From positions 62,001-126,000 of the forward strand of contig JAVJRK010000013.1 of NCBI GenBank assembly GCA_040218445.1: DNA of 64,000 nt, in the 5' to 3' direction. Both the position numbers and the translations under genes were made by a program. Below are positions 26,220 through 35,217 of the stretch, in pieces. The DNA comes from UBA1479 sp040218445 (GTDB lineage Bacteria > Pseudomonadota > Alphaproteobacteria > Rhodospirillales > Casp-alpha2). How positions within the stretch are numbered: position 1 is the first letter of the stretch; every line of letters starts with the position of its first letter. The notes beneath the pieces were generated by a model. The model was not told the DNA's origin. It saw only the letters and a list, made by a program, of their open reading frames with translations, and did no database searches.

Positions 26220-26341
26220 GGCTCGGGTCTCCGATCCAGGGGTTCAAGGCTTACGCATCAGGCGTTGACGGTGGATGATCCGCATCGCCCCACACGCCAC
26301 AGACATTACCGCCAATTCGTTACAATTTCGCCCGAAAACGC

Positions 26342-26371
26342 AAAAAACCCGCTCCGAAGAGCGGGTTTTTT
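26342..26371 (-). terminator. intrinsic terminator after tRNA-Leu
   Basis: AACCCGCTC (26346-26354), a CGAA tetraloop and GAGCGGGTT (26359-26367) make a 9-bp stem flanked by A and T runs on both sides, so it can work in both directions. It lies 18 bases after the tRNA 3' end on the minus strand. Confidence 0.9.
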
Positions 26372-26388
26372 CCTGCATTTCCAAGGAA

Positions 26389-26475
26389 TGGTGCGGTCGA
26401 GAAGACTCGAACTTCCACGGGATCTCTCCCACAGCGACCTCAACGCTGCGCGTCTACCAGTTCCGCCACGACCGC
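26389..26475 (-). tRNA. tRNA-Leu, anticodon GAG
   Basis: The minus strand reads GCGGTCG...CGACCGCACCA: a 7-bp acceptor stem, a class II long variable arm, the T arm GTTCGAGTC, and an anticodon stem CAGCG/CGCTG around the loop TTGAGGT. The anticodon GAG reads CUC and CUU. The CCA end is encoded. An intrinsic terminator follows directly. Confidence 0.96.
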
Positions 26476-26576
26476 ATTTTTCCTTGCCGCAAGTACGTCA
26501 CTTGCGAAATACATGGCGGCAGATAGCAAATCGGCGCAACCATATCAAGCGGAAGCGCGACCAGGAGACTTATTTG

Positions 26577-27281
26577 ATGCCATCCGATCCCGCCGCCGGG
26601 CCGGTCCAGCCCCCTGCCCCCACCCCCGGCACGGGCGAGGTGGAATGGCGTATTTCCGACATGCCCGTGCCCTATGAACAGGCCGTGGCCTTCATGGAAG
26701 ACCGCGTCGCCCAAATCCGAGCCGGCGAAGCCCCTGAAATGGTTTGGCTTTTGGAACATCCGCCGCTTTACACAGCGGGCACCAGCGCCGACCCGGCGGA
26801 ACTGGTCGACCCGGACCGCTTTCCCGTGTTCAAGACGGGGCGCGGCGGGCGCTATACCTACCACGGCCCGGGGCAGCGCGTGGCCTATGTCATGCTGGAC
26901 CTGAAGAAACGCGGCGAGGACGTGCGCGCCTTCGTCTGCGATCTGGAAAACTGGGTCATCGGCGCCCTTCGGAAATTCAACATCACCGGCGAGCGACGCG
27001 ACGGACGGGTCGGCATCTGGGTCACCCGGGGGGCGCCGGGCTCGAAACTCTACCGCGAGGACAAAATCGCCGCCGTCGGCGTGCGCCTGCGCAAATGGGT
27101 GACCTTCCACGGGATTTCGCTGAACATCGAGCCGGACCTGGGCCATTTCGACGGCATCATCCCCTGCGGAATCGAAGACCACGGCGTGACGTCCCTGGTC
27201 GACCTTGGCGTGACGGCCTCAACCCCGGAAGTGGACATCATTCTGCGCCAAACATTCGACGAGGTTTTTGGAAATGCATGA
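26577..27281 (+). CDS. lipB: lipoyl(octanoyl) transferase
   Basis: A 234-residue enzyme that moves octanoate from acyl carrier protein to lipoyl domains, the first step of lipoate synthesis. GRGGRYTYHGPGQRVAYVML is the octanoyl/lipoyl binding loop, KIAAVGVRLRKWVTFHGIS carries the catalytic Lys and IIPCGI the catalytic Cys. The ATG at 26577 follows AGGAG. The small NTF2-like gene downstream overlaps its end by eight bases. Confidence 0.95.
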   Translation: MPSDPAAGPVQPPAPTPGTGEVEWRISDMPVPYEQAVAFMEDRVAQIRAGEAPEMVWLLEHPPLYTAGTSADPAELVDPDRFPVFKTGRGGRYTYHGPGQRVAYVMLDLKKRGEDVRAFVCDLENWVIGALRKFNITGERRDGRVGIWVTRGAPGSKLYREDKIAAVGVRLRKWVTFHGISLNIEPDLGHFDGIIPCGIEDHGVTSLVDLGVTASTPEVDIILRQTFDEVFGNA

Positions 27282-27681
27282 CCACCCAGACGCGATCGAC
27301 AGAGCGGCGATCGAGCAGGCCGGTTTGGACCTTCTGGACCGGCACATGGCCGCGATCAACAATCACGACGCCCGGGCCATGGCGGCGCTTATGCACTATC
27401 CCCATCCGCGCCTGGCGGAAGGCAAGGTCACCGTCTATGACGGCCCGGACAGCAATCCGATGGATTTGTTCGAACGCCTGCAGGCCCAGGATAACTGGCA
27501 CCACAGCGAATGGAATGAACGCGAGCTGATCCAGTTCAACGCCGACAAGGCCCATTGGAAACTGGTCTATACCCGCTACCGCACCGACGGCAGCGTCATC
27601 GGCGTGTACGATTCCCTCTACATCCTGACCTGCCAGGATGGCCAGTGGGGCATTCAGTCGCGGTCCAGTTTCGGGCCCTGA
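27274..27681 (+). CDS. NTF2-like/SnoaL-like hypothetical protein
   Basis: A 135-residue soluble protein with the helix-helix-beta pattern of the NTF2 superfamily (LLDRHMAAINNHDARAMAAL, later YTRYRTDGSVIGVYDSLYIL and WGIQSRSSFG). Function unknown; such small cone-shaped folds bind ligands or act as polyketide-type isomerases. The ATG at 27274 lies inside the end of lipB, with GAGG as ribosome site, so it is coupled to lipB. It converges with the MBL gene 15 bases away. Confidence 0.8.
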   Translation: MHDHPDAIDRAAIEQAGLDLLDRHMAAINNHDARAMAALMHYPHPRLAEGKVTVYDGPDSNPMDLFERLQAQDNWHHSEWNERELIQFNADKAHWKLVYTRYRTDGSVIGVYDSLYILTCQDGQWGIQSRSSFGP

Positions 27682-27696
27682 GCGAAACCCCGCGTC

Positions 27697-28671
27697 TCAC
27701 TCGAATTCCATCTGCACGTACACCCGGCCGGCGTTGCGCGTCGCCAGTTGTTCGAAGGTATCGAGATGCGCATAGGCGGCCTGATCCACGTAATACGCCC
27801 CCTTCAGGTCGCCGCCCTTATCCAGGTGCACCCGGATCTCGCCGCGAAGGTGCACAAGATAGTCATGGGTATAGCGCCGCACCTGCGCCATGTTGGTGGG
27901 ATGACCGTGGCCGGGGATGACGTAGGCCGCCTTTAGCCCTTCGAACGGCCCCTGCCAGGTTTCGACCCAGCCCTTGGTATCCGTTTCATCGAAGATGGGA
28001 AGCAGCCGTTCATGGAACGCCATGTCGCCCGCAATCACCAGGGACTGCTCCGGCAGCCAAACCTGAATATCACCGGGGCTGTGTGCCGGGCCCAGATGCA
28101 GGACCTCGATCTTGAACCGCCCCATGGCAATCTCGCGTTTATCCGCGAAGGTTTCCGTCGGCCCGACAAGCTTCGTGCCCGCCGTCCGTTCCTTCAGCAC
28201 ACGGTTTGCCGATGCCAGAATTTGCGCGCCCCGGTCCTTGAATTCATGGGCCGCGTCCGCATGGGCCAGGATCGGCACGCCCTGTTCCTGCCAATAGGAA
28301 TTGCCCAGCATGGCATGACCTTGGCCGTTTTCATTGATGACCAGTTTGACCGGTTCTTTGGTGATGGCTTTGATTTCGTCGTGCAGGGCCTTCGCCAACA
28401 AATAGGCCCCGCCGCCGTTGACGACCACGACGCCGTCGCCGGTGACGATAAAGCTCAGGTTGTTGTTATGTCCCCAGTTCTCATAGGTCGGCGGCGCCGT
28501 CGCACCGATCGCCGACCATACATGGGGAATGACCTCGACCGGTTTGGCATACAGCGCCGATCCCGGATACTGGTCGGCGATGTCCTCGCTGGCCCGCAGC
28601 GGTGAGGCCGGCATGACGGCAAAGGTTAGGGCAAGCATGAATAAAGGAAAGATCGGCAAACAACGGGTCAT
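27697..28671 (-). CDS. MBL-fold protein, SoxH/quinoprotein-relay-like, with altered metal motif
   Basis: A 324-residue exported protein (signal peptide to about residue 27). The metallo-beta-lactamase fold is clear, but the usual HxHxDH block is replaced by NENGQGHAMLGN (residues 113-124), keeping only His119. The other ligand positions are present: His197 (GPAHSPGD), Asp216 (VIAGDMAF) and His255 (VIPGHGHPTN). This pattern resembles SoxH and the quinoprotein relay metallohydrolases rather than a decayed lactamase. AGGAA precedes the ATG. The divergent neighbour is a GlcG/HbpS protein, a pairing that also suggests periplasmic oxidation chemistry. Confidence 0.85.
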   Translation of the reverse strand: MTRCLPIFPLFMLALTFAVMPASPLRASEDIADQYPGSALYAKPVEVIPHVWSAIGATAPPTYENWGHNNNLSFIVTGDGVVVVNGGGAYLLAKALHDEIKAITKEPVKLVINENGQGHAMLGNSYWQEQGVPILAHADAAHEFKDRGAQILASANRVLKERTAGTKLVGPTETFADKREIAMGRFKIEVLHLGPAHSPGDIQVWLPEQSLVIAGDMAFHERLLPIFDETDTKGWVETWQGPFEGLKAAYVIPGHGHPTNMAQVRRYTHDYLVHLRGEIRVHLDKGGDLKGAYYVDQAAYAHLDTFEQLATRNAGRVYVQMEFE

Positions 28672-28795
28672 CTGTATTCCTGTCGGCATTGCAAGGTTGA
28701 GGATTGCCCAACTATGCAATTACAATTACAAAAAGTCGAATATGATAATTCACGCGGAACCACATAACTTACCGCGCATCATCGGGAGGACCTTC

Positions 28796-29308
28796 ATGTA
28801 TCGCCGTCTCATCATCCCCGCCCTCACGGCATTATTGTTTTGCATCGCACCTGTCGTTCCCCAGGCCGTGGCATCCGAGGAAATCATCAAAGTCCGCCTG
28901 ATGTCGTCCGACATGGCCGTCAAGATCGCCCAAGGGGCCGTTCATGCCTGCCGGGATAAGGGTTATCAGGCGGCGGCGGTGGTTCTGGACCGGGCCGGCA
29001 ACATGCTGGCGGCACAGCGCGACACCCTGGCCGCGCGCACGACCCTGGAAATCGCGGGGCGCAAGGCCGGTGCCGTCATCTTGTCCGGTGTCGATTCCGG
29101 GCAACTGCGCGATAGCCGCGCCGACATCAGCCCTCAATTGAACCTGATGCAAGGCATCATCGTGATGGACGGCGGCGTGCAAATCCGCGCGGCTGGATCG
29201 CTTGTCGGTGCCGTCGGGGTGTCGGGTGCGCCGGGCGGCGATATCGACGCTGAATGCGCACGGGCGGGCATCGATACCGTGCGCGACATCCTCGATTTCG
29301 CCGACTGA
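28796..29308 (+). CDS. GlcG/HbpS family heme-binding-like protein, secreted
   Basis: A 170-residue protein with a signal peptide (cleavage probably after AVAS, about residue 27) and a GlcG/HbpS domain: AAVVLDRAGNMLAAQRD, TLEIAGRKAGAV, then GAVGVSGAPGGDIDAECARA at the end. HbpS binds heme and iron in Streptomyces; GlcG is in the glycolate operon; periplasmic forms often sit beside quinoproteins. GGGAGGA precedes the ATG. The 124-base divergent spacer to the MBL gene is AT-rich and probably holds both promoters. Confidence 0.85.
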   Translation: MYRRLIIPALTALLFCIAPVVPQAVASEEIIKVRLMSSDMAVKIAQGAVHACRDKGYQAAAVVLDRAGNMLAAQRDTLAARTTLEIAGRKAGAVILSGVDSGQLRDSRADISPQLNLMQGIIVMDGGVQIRAAGSLVGAVGVSGAPGGDIDAECARAGIDTVRDILDFAD

Positions 29309-29567
29309 CGGCCATTAAAACCCAACCGAATTCCCTATCCGAAAGTATGGGATCAGACAATTTGGTATACAATTTGACCGATATTTAAATTAAAAAAACC
29401 TAATAACATATTGTTTAATAATATGATTTTTTAATTATCCGGTGGTTTTACTGTAAGAATTATAACCAACGGCCAGATGTTCACACGGTTGTAATACGTG
29501 TATTTCCTTTCTCCGTCGCGCTGGGGGGCTACCAGTACGTCGATTTTTCGGAGGAGGAATCCGCACG
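29309..29567. promoter_or_regulatory. AT-rich leader of the chemoreceptor gene
   Basis: A 259-base AT-rich spacer, unlike the GC-rich surroundings. It holds a GTATAC palindrome at 29363-29372 and a small hairpin, CATATT (29407-29412) and AATATG (29420-29425), followed by ATTTTTT, which may end the GlcG transcript. A long untranslated leader for the chemoreceptor is likely; no clear promoter boxes are seen. Confidence 0.5.
29363..29372. promoter_or_regulatory. FCD/GntR-type operator-like site
   Basis: TGGTATACAA, one mismatch from a perfect palindrome, 196 bases upstream of the chemoreceptor start. Same core as the sites at 8629, 43572 and 52886. Confidence 0.35.
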
Positions 29568-31586
29568 ATGTCCGTTGAATTCATGAAAAACACGAAAATT
29601 CTTTCCAAGATCTTCATCGGTTTCGGTGTGGTTCTGGGTCTGCTGCTTGTTATTGCCGCAACCGGGGGAATCAGCCTGAAATCCGGGAACGACAACTTCA
29701 GCCGTTATCGCGAAGCCGCGGCGCAATCCAATAACGCCGCCCTGGTTCAAAGTAGTCTTCAAAAAACCCAATTGGCCGTAAATGACTTTCTTGCCAATTC
29801 TTCGGAAGACGCCGTGGCTGATTTCGAAGACCGCATCAAAGCAACCATGAACGCCATCGAACAGCTGAACGGCCAGATCACCGACGCGGACCGTAAGAAA
29901 ACCATTTCCACCGCGACCGCCGATCTAGCGTCCTATCAAGCGGCTTTCGACGAAGTGACCGCCCTTCAGACCAACCGCAACGCCATCAAGGAAGGCCGGC
30001 TGGACATGCTGGGCCCCGACATGGAAGCCCGGCTGACGGACCTGATGAAAATGGCCTACGAGGAAACGGACGTGACCACGGCCTACCTCGCCGCCAAGAC
30101 ACAGCGTTCCATGCTGTTGATGCGGCTATACGCCAACCGGTTCATCACCACCAACGACAGCATGGATTTCGACAAAGCCATGTCTGCCGCTGCGGAAACG
30201 CGTGACAACTTCGCCGAACTGATCGGTGAAATCTTCGACGAAGACCGCAAGACTTTGGCGGCCCAGGTCGCGGAAATGCAAAAGAAATACGAAGCCGCGT
30301 TGCAAGAAACCCATGACGTGATCATCGCCCGTGACGAGGTCGTGCTGGGCACGATCGGCTTCGTCGGCCCCAATGTCGCGGCCCTCATGGACAGCCTGAA
30401 ATCCGGCATCAAGCAGGAACAGGATGTTCTCGGCCCGGCAACCAGCAAGACCATGCAGACCGCGATGATCGTCACCCTGGCCGTGGCCGGCGTCAGCGTC
30501 TTGCTGGGCGTGCTGGCGGCCCTGGTTATCGGCAAAGGCATCGCCCGCCCCGTGGTTGCCCTGACATCCGCCATGAAGACCCTGGCCGGTGGCGAAAAAC
30601 ACATCGACATCCCCGGGCAGGACAACGGCGACGAAGTCGGTGACATGGCCAAGGCCGTCCTGGTGTTCAAGGAAAGCATGATCAAAGCCGACGAACTGGC
30701 CGAACGCGAAAAAGAAGCCGCCCGGCGGCGCGAGGAACGGGGACGCCAGATCGAATCCCTGACCGGGACCTTCGACGAAGACGTGTCCGAACTGCTACGT
30801 TCCCTTTCCAGTTCCGCCACGGAAATGGAAGCCACCGCATCCAGCATGTCCCAAATCGCCGACGGCACCAACCAACGTGCGGCGACCGTCGCCAGTGCGG
30901 CCGAGCAGGCATCCGCCAACGTGCAAACGGTTGCTACCGCAACCGAGGAATTGTCGAGTTCGATCCAGGAAATTTCACGCCAGGTTTCCCAGTCCACGAA
31001 AGTCGCGGACCGTGCCGTTTCCGAAGCACAACACACCGATCAGCAAATCCAGGGCCTGGCCAAGGCGTCGCAGCGGATCGGTGAAGTGGTCGATCTGATT
31101 TCCGATATCGCGGAACAAACCAACCTTCTGGCCCTGAACGCGACCATCGAAGCCGCCCGGGCCGGTGAATCGGGCAAGGGCTTCGCCGTCGTCGCCCATG
31201 AAGTCAAGAACCTGGCGACCCAAACGGCCAAGGCGACGGAAGAAATCAGCCAGCAGATTTCGAGCATTCAATCCGAAACCAAGGACGCCGTGCGGGCCAT
31301 CGGTTCCATCACCTCGACCATCAGCGAGATGAGCGAAATCTCGTCGATGATCGCAGCCGCCGTCGAACAGCAAGGGGCGGCAACCAATGAGATCGCCCGC
31401 AACGTGGAACAGGCCGCAACGGGCACGCAGGAAGTTTCCAGCAACATCATTGAGGTTACACAATCTGCGGGTGAAACCGGCACTGCCGCCTCGCAGGTAA
31501 CCGGCGTGGCGGCCGAGTTGAACACGCAGGCCGATCACCTGAGAAATCAGGTCGAGAAGTTCCTGGGCGGGGTGCGCGCCGCTTGA
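29568..31586 (+). CDS. methyl-accepting chemotaxis protein
   Basis: A 672-residue chemoreceptor. Transmembrane helix 1 is at about 13-32 and helix 2 at about 297-321, enclosing a helical sensor of about 265 residues, the size of helical-bimodular domains. HAMP follows at about 321-373, then the signalling coiled coil with the conserved tip IAEQTNLLALNATIEAARAG (513-532). No C-terminal CheR-binding pentapeptide is present. GGAGGAGG lies before the ATG. The ligand is unknown. Confidence 0.95.
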   Translation: MSVEFMKNTKILSKIFIGFGVVLGLLLVIAATGGISLKSGNDNFSRYREAAAQSNNAALVQSSLQKTQLAVNDFLANSSEDAVADFEDRIKATMNAIEQLNGQITDADRKKTISTATADLASYQAAFDEVTALQTNRNAIKEGRLDMLGPDMEARLTDLMKMAYEETDVTTAYLAAKTQRSMLLMRLYANRFITTNDSMDFDKAMSAAAETRDNFAELIGEIFDEDRKTLAAQVAEMQKKYEAALQETHDVIIARDEVVLGTIGFVGPNVAALMDSLKSGIKQEQDVLGPATSKTMQTAMIVTLAVAGVSVLLGVLAALVIGKGIARPVVALTSAMKTLAGGEKHIDIPGQDNGDEVGDMAKAVLVFKESMIKADELAEREKEAARRREERGRQIESLTGTFDEDVSELLRSLSSSATEMEATASSMSQIADGTNQRAATVASAAEQASANVQTVATATEELSSSIQEISRQVSQSTKVADRAVSEAQHTDQQIQGLAKASQRIGEVVDLISDIAEQTNLLALNATIEAARAGESGKGFAVVAHEVKNLATQTAKATEEISQQISSIQSETKDAVRAIGSITSTISEMSEISSMIAAAVEQQGAATNEIARNVEQAATGTQEVSSNIIEVTQSAGETGTAASQVTGVAAELNTQADHLRNQVEKFLGGVRAA

Positions 31587-31621
31587 TTATCAATAATCAA
31601 TAACAGCGATCAGAAAACTTG

Positions 31622-31654
31622 CGGCCGGGGGGATCATTCCTCCGGCCGTTTTTC
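31622..31654 (+). terminator. intrinsic terminator after the chemoreceptor gene
   Basis: CGGCCGG...CCGGCCG with a G-rich left arm, a TCAT-centred loop and a TTTTTCTTT tail, 36 bases after the stop codon. Confidence 0.85.
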
Positions 31655-31672
31655 TTTATCGGGAAATAGGCT

Positions 31673-31960
31673 CTAGACAGTTGGCAGACTGTCGAAACCG
31701 GCGGTCGCGGGAACATCGGCGTCAGCCACCTCAAGACCAGACACCCGGGCGGCCGGCGGCCCCGCATGACAGCGTTCAAGCATATGATTGACGGCATCCG
31801 TATCACCGGCGAATACGGCTTCGACCGTGCCGTCGCGGCGATTACGGACCCAGCCGGACAGGCCAAGCCCCTTTGCCTGCTCACAGGCCCAGCCGCGATA
31901 CCACACGCCCTGCACCCGCCCGGATATGATCACGTGAACGGCTTTGACATCATCTGTCAT
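31673..31960 (-). CDS. acyP: acylphosphatase
   Basis: A 95-residue small enzyme that hydrolyses acyl phosphates. The phosphate-binding loop with its catalytic Arg is SGRVQGVWYRGW and the catalytic Asn is in GWVRNRRDGTVEAVF, both as in the family. The C-terminus departs from the consensus slightly. It lies 25 bases downstream of pccA on the same strand, probably co-transcribed. Confidence 0.93.
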   Translation of the reverse strand: MTDDVKAVHVIISGRVQGVWYRGWACEQAKGLGLSGWVRNRRDGTVEAVFAGDTDAVNHMLERCHAGPPAARVSGLEVADADVPATAGFDSLPTV

Positions 31961-31985
31961 GGCGCTGTGTTACCAGAGATTGGGG

Positions 31986-33971
31986 TTATTCGAACTCCAT
32001 GATGATCTGATCGACCATCAGGCTGTCACCGGGGGCGGCCTTGATCTCCTTGACCACGGCGTCCTTGTCGGCCCGCATGACATTTTCCATCTTCATGGCC
32101 TCAAGGATGCAAAGCTCCTCCCCGGCCTTGACCTCCTGTCCGGCTTCGACGGCGAGCGACACCAGCAATCCCGGCATGGGCGACATCAATAGTTTGGACG
32201 TGTCGGGCGGCTGCTTTTCCGGAATGTGGCGATAGAGTTCCGCCGTCCCGGGGCTGAGCACCAGCGCCGTGGTTTCCGTGCCGGCATTCATGATGCGGTA
32301 CGCCGTATCCGCACGGCCGACCTGCACGCTGTATTCGGCACCGTCCAACGTCAATTCCATCAGACTGTCGGAAAGCTGCCAGTCCGTCCGCAGTTTCAAA
32401 GTCTTGTCGGAAATCGTGACATCGAAACCGCCGTCCGCAGGAACGACGTTGACGGGGTGCGGATCGCGCCCCAGCACGATCACCCAATCACCCGAAACCT
32501 TGCGGGAATGCCCGGCGACCTGACCGGAAATCTGCGCCGCACGGTCCTGAAAGGCCCGATGCATGGCGGCGGCGACCGCAATGGCAAGGGTCGGGTCATC
32601 CTGAACCGCATCTTTCGGGTTAAAGCCGTCGGGATATTCCTCGGCGATGAAGTTGGTCGAAAAATCGCCGGCCCGAACCTTGTCGTGGGCCATCAAGGCC
32701 GCCAGAAAGGCGATGTTGTTGGCCACGCCCGTGATCTGGAACCGGTCGAGGGCGCGCGCCATCTCGTCCATGGCTGCCTCCCTGTCCTTTCCATACGTCA
32801 CCAGCTTGGCGACCATGGGATCGTAGAACATGGAAATCTCGCCGCCTTCGAACACACCGGTATCGACACGCACGGTGTCGGTTTCGGCCGGCGGCTGATA
32901 GCGCACCAAGCGTCCCGTGGACGGCAGAAAGTTGCGGAACGGATCCTCGGCATAGATGCGGGATTCGATCGCCCAGCCGTTCAAGGGCACGTCCTTTTGG
33001 GCAAAGGGCAGCTTTTCGCCGGCAGCAACCCGGATCATCAACTCGACCAGGTCCAAGCCGGTAATGAATTCAGTCACCGGGTGTTCGACCTGAAGGCGCG
33101 TGTTCATTTCAAGGAAGTAGAAATTCTTGTCCTTGTCGACGATGAATTCGACCGTGCCGGCCGAACAATAATCCACCGCCTGGGACAGCGCCACAGCCTG
33201 CTCGCCCATGGCCTTGCGGGTCTTCTCATCCAGGAACGGCGACGGCGCTTCTTCCAACACCTTCTGATGGCGGCGCTGGATCGAACATTCGCGCTCGTTC
33301 AAGTAAACGCAATTGCCGTGCTGATCGGCCAGGACCTGAATTTCGATATGGCGCGGCTCGACAATGAATTTTTCGACGAACACCCGATCATCGCCGAAGC
33401 TGCTGGCCGCCTCGGACCGGGCCCGTTCCAGGCCGTCACGGCATTCGTCATCGTTGTGCGCAATGCGCATGCCCTTGCCGCCACCGCCGGCAGACGCTTT
33501 CAGCATCACCGGATAGCCGATCTTGTTGGCGATCTCGACCGCCATGTCCGGGTCGGCGACGGCCTCCGTATGGCCGGGCACGACGCTGACCTTGGCCTTT
33601 TCCGCCAATTTCTTTGATTCGATTTTATCGCCCATGGCATTGATGGCACCCACAGGCGGGCCGATGAAGGCAATACCCTTCTTGGCCAAGGCTTCGGCGA
33701 ATTTGGCGTTTTCCGACAGGAACCCGTAACCCGGATGCACCGCATCCGCGCCCGTCTGCTCGATGGCGTCCAGGATCTTGTCGATCACCAAATAGCTTTC
33801 CGACGAAGCCGACGGACCGATATGCACGGCCTCGTCCGCCGTGACCGTATGCAGCGCCAGTTTGTCGGCATCGGAATAGACGGCGACGGTCTGAATGCCC
33901 ATCTTCTTTGCCGTCTTCATGACGCGACAGGCGATTTCGCCCCGGTTGGCGATGAGAATTTTCTTAAACAT
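31986..33971 (-). CDS. pccA: propionyl-CoA carboxylase alpha subunit (biotin carboxylase + BCCP)
   Basis: A 661-residue biotin-dependent carboxylase subunit. About residues 1-445 are biotin carboxylase (IANRGEIACRV, ATP-grasp loop KASAGGGGKGMR, LEMNTRLQVEHPVTE), 450-580 the BT linker domain (AGDFSTNFIAEEYP), and the C-terminus the biotinyl domain with EAMKM as biotin site. BT-type linker points to propionyl-CoA carboxylase rather than acetyl-CoA carboxylase. It makes methylmalonyl-CoA together with PccB, encoded apart at 46624-48156. Ribosome site is weak. Confidence 0.93.
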   Translation of the reverse strand: MFKKILIANRGEIACRVMKTAKKMGIQTVAVYSDADKLALHTVTADEAVHIGPSASSESYLVIDKILDAIEQTGADAVHPGYGFLSENAKFAEALAKKGIAFIGPPVGAINAMGDKIESKKLAEKAKVSVVPGHTEAVADPDMAVEIANKIGYPVMLKASAGGGGKGMRIAHNDDECRDGLERARSEAASSFGDDRVFVEKFIVEPRHIEIQVLADQHGNCVYLNERECSIQRRHQKVLEEAPSPFLDEKTRKAMGEQAVALSQAVDYCSAGTVEFIVDKDKNFYFLEMNTRLQVEHPVTEFITGLDLVELMIRVAAGEKLPFAQKDVPLNGWAIESRIYAEDPFRNFLPSTGRLVRYQPPAETDTVRVDTGVFEGGEISMFYDPMVAKLVTYGKDREAAMDEMARALDRFQITGVANNIAFLAALMAHDKVRAGDFSTNFIAEEYPDGFNPKDAVQDDPTLAIAVAAAMHRAFQDRAAQISGQVAGHSRKVSGDWVIVLGRDPHPVNVVPADGGFDVTISDKTLKLRTDWQLSDSLMELTLDGAEYSVQVGRADTAYRIMNAGTETTALVLSPGTAELYRHIPEKQPPDTSKLLMSPMPGLLVSLAVEAGQEVKAGEELCILEAMKMENVMRADKDAVVKEIKAAPGDSLMVDQIIMEFE

Positions 33972-34174
33972 TTTTTACCGGCCCTGGTTGTTGTTTCCTT
34001 AAATGAACCCCTGTGGGTTCGCCTTGCTGGCCGATTGCGGCCCTTCCAACCCCGGCCATTGGTGTAACCGAAATTCCACCATATTGCAGCGCAAAATTAG
34101 GATCGGGGCCTTGATACTACTAGTAGAATTGACCGTTCGCTGAGTGTTCTCTTTTTGCCCCGCATCCGGCCCGT

Positions 34175-34414
34175 TTATTTCCGGGCCATCAAACCATCAA
34201 ACAATCCCATGACCCAGGCCGCATGCAGAGCAAGCGGCGCCCCCCAGGCGACCATCGGAAAAATGAACCAAAGACGGTCCGGTGAATTGGTGAAGTTGAA
34301 GGCGGCGCAGGCCGCCACGACGATGAAATACACCATCAGGTGCAGGGCAAACCCCTTAAGGCGCCGCCGGTCGCGGGCGTCCCTCTCCCCATCCATGGGA
34401 TTGATCTCGGTCAT
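34175..34414 (-). CDS. 2TM domain protein
   Basis: A 79-residue protein with two hydrophobic helices, LMVYFIVVAACAAFNFT and WFIFPMVAWGAPLALHA, separated by a short SPDRLW loop: the 2TM domain pattern (PF13239), seen alone or fused to histidine kinases. AAGGA precedes the ATG. Function unknown. The 203-base spacer between it and pccA holds a short palindrome CTACTAGTAG near 34118 and nothing else I can name. Confidence 0.78.
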   Translation of the reverse strand: MTEINPMDGERDARDRRRLKGFALHLMVYFIVVAACAAFNFTNSPDRLWFIFPMVAWGAPLALHAAWVMGLFDGLMARK

Positions 34415-34490
34415 GATTGTTCCTTTGTTGGTCCCGCTAATCTAGGCACACAAAGGGCAACTCGCCAGTTTTGCACCGAATCACCTTTGT

Positions 34491-35048
34491 TTATCCGGCG
34501 CTCTCATCGCGTTGAACGTTTTCGAAGAACCGCTTCATATCCTCGCGGATATCCCGCCAATCGGCGAACGAAAACAGCATATCGACGGTCTTGCCGTCGG
34601 ATGACAACGGCATGCGAAAGGATGTTTGAATGCGCCGCAGCTGAAGCTTTCCGACCGTCAATTCATGCATATAAATCACAGGCTTACGGACACTACACGC
34701 TTGTTCGTACTGGGCACGGGAGGTTTCCGCAAGCTCGGGGGGAATGATGTCCGTCACCAGTTTTCCGGTATAATCGATGCCGTGGATATCGGCATGGGCC
34801 GTGCCCCAAAATCGGTATTTGAAATTCGTCCCGCCGTCCAAGGCATCGACCACGAAACAATAGGGAATCAAATTTCCGGGAATGCGCCGCCAGTCCCAAT
34901 CGGACCACGCAGGTGCGAACTTGCCGCCCCGCAACTCATTCCAATAGTCCAGGAACAAGCGGTGGTCGGGCTCTGTGATATCTTCCGGATCCAACCAGAC
35001 GAGACTGCCGAAAACCGGTCCGGTATCATCGTCCGGTTCGCCCATCAT
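34491..35048 (-). CDS. PAS domain protein (PAS_5 family)
   Basis: A 185-residue soluble protein of the same PAS_5 family as the gene at 2350: LDYWNELRGGKFAPAWSDWD at the start, a proline turn, then NFKYRFWGTAHADIHGIDYTGK and a final FSFADWRD strand. No output domain. ATG at 35048 has AAGGATC upstream; a TTG five codons earlier is unlikely. It is divergent from the amidohydrolase gene. Confidence 0.8.
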   Translation of the reverse strand: MMGEPDDDTGPVFGSLVWLDPEDITEPDHRLFLDYWNELRGGKFAPAWSDWDWRRIPGNLIPYCFVVDALDGGTNFKYRFWGTAHADIHGIDYTGKLVTDIIPPELAETSRAQYEQACSVRKPVIYMHELTVGKLQLRRIQTSFRMPLSSDGKTVDMLFSFADWRDIREDMKRFFENVQRDESAG

Positions 35049-35217
35049 CGCCGATCCTTTCAATTGCCCGCTATTCCAACGTTAAGTCAGTTTCCCCTTG
35101 GACTGGCTGCTGCGGCCTTTTAAACCTAATGATCCAGCCGGCACGTGGTCAGTTGACCACCGTCCCCTTTGTCCGGCTATGACATTGGTCACCCATTGTA
35201 ACAAATTGACAGGTTCC

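Noticed and set aside
26220..26388. Magnesium riboswitch before mgtE
   Set aside because: The spacer is mostly filled by the terminator and tRNA end; no M-box-like conserved segments were seen.
25377..26576. A 400-codon N-terminal extension of lipB
   Set aside because: It crosses the tRNA-Leu gene and runs antisense to mgtE; the ATG at 26577 has a ribosome site and fits LipB length.
27697..28671. MBL-fold gene as a decayed beta-lactamase pseudogene
   Set aside because: The frame is intact, exported, and its altered motif matches a natural subfamily rather than random loss.
30083..31036. A 317-codon minus-strand frame
   Set aside because: It is antisense to the chemoreceptor gene; Ser/Arg-rich without motifs.
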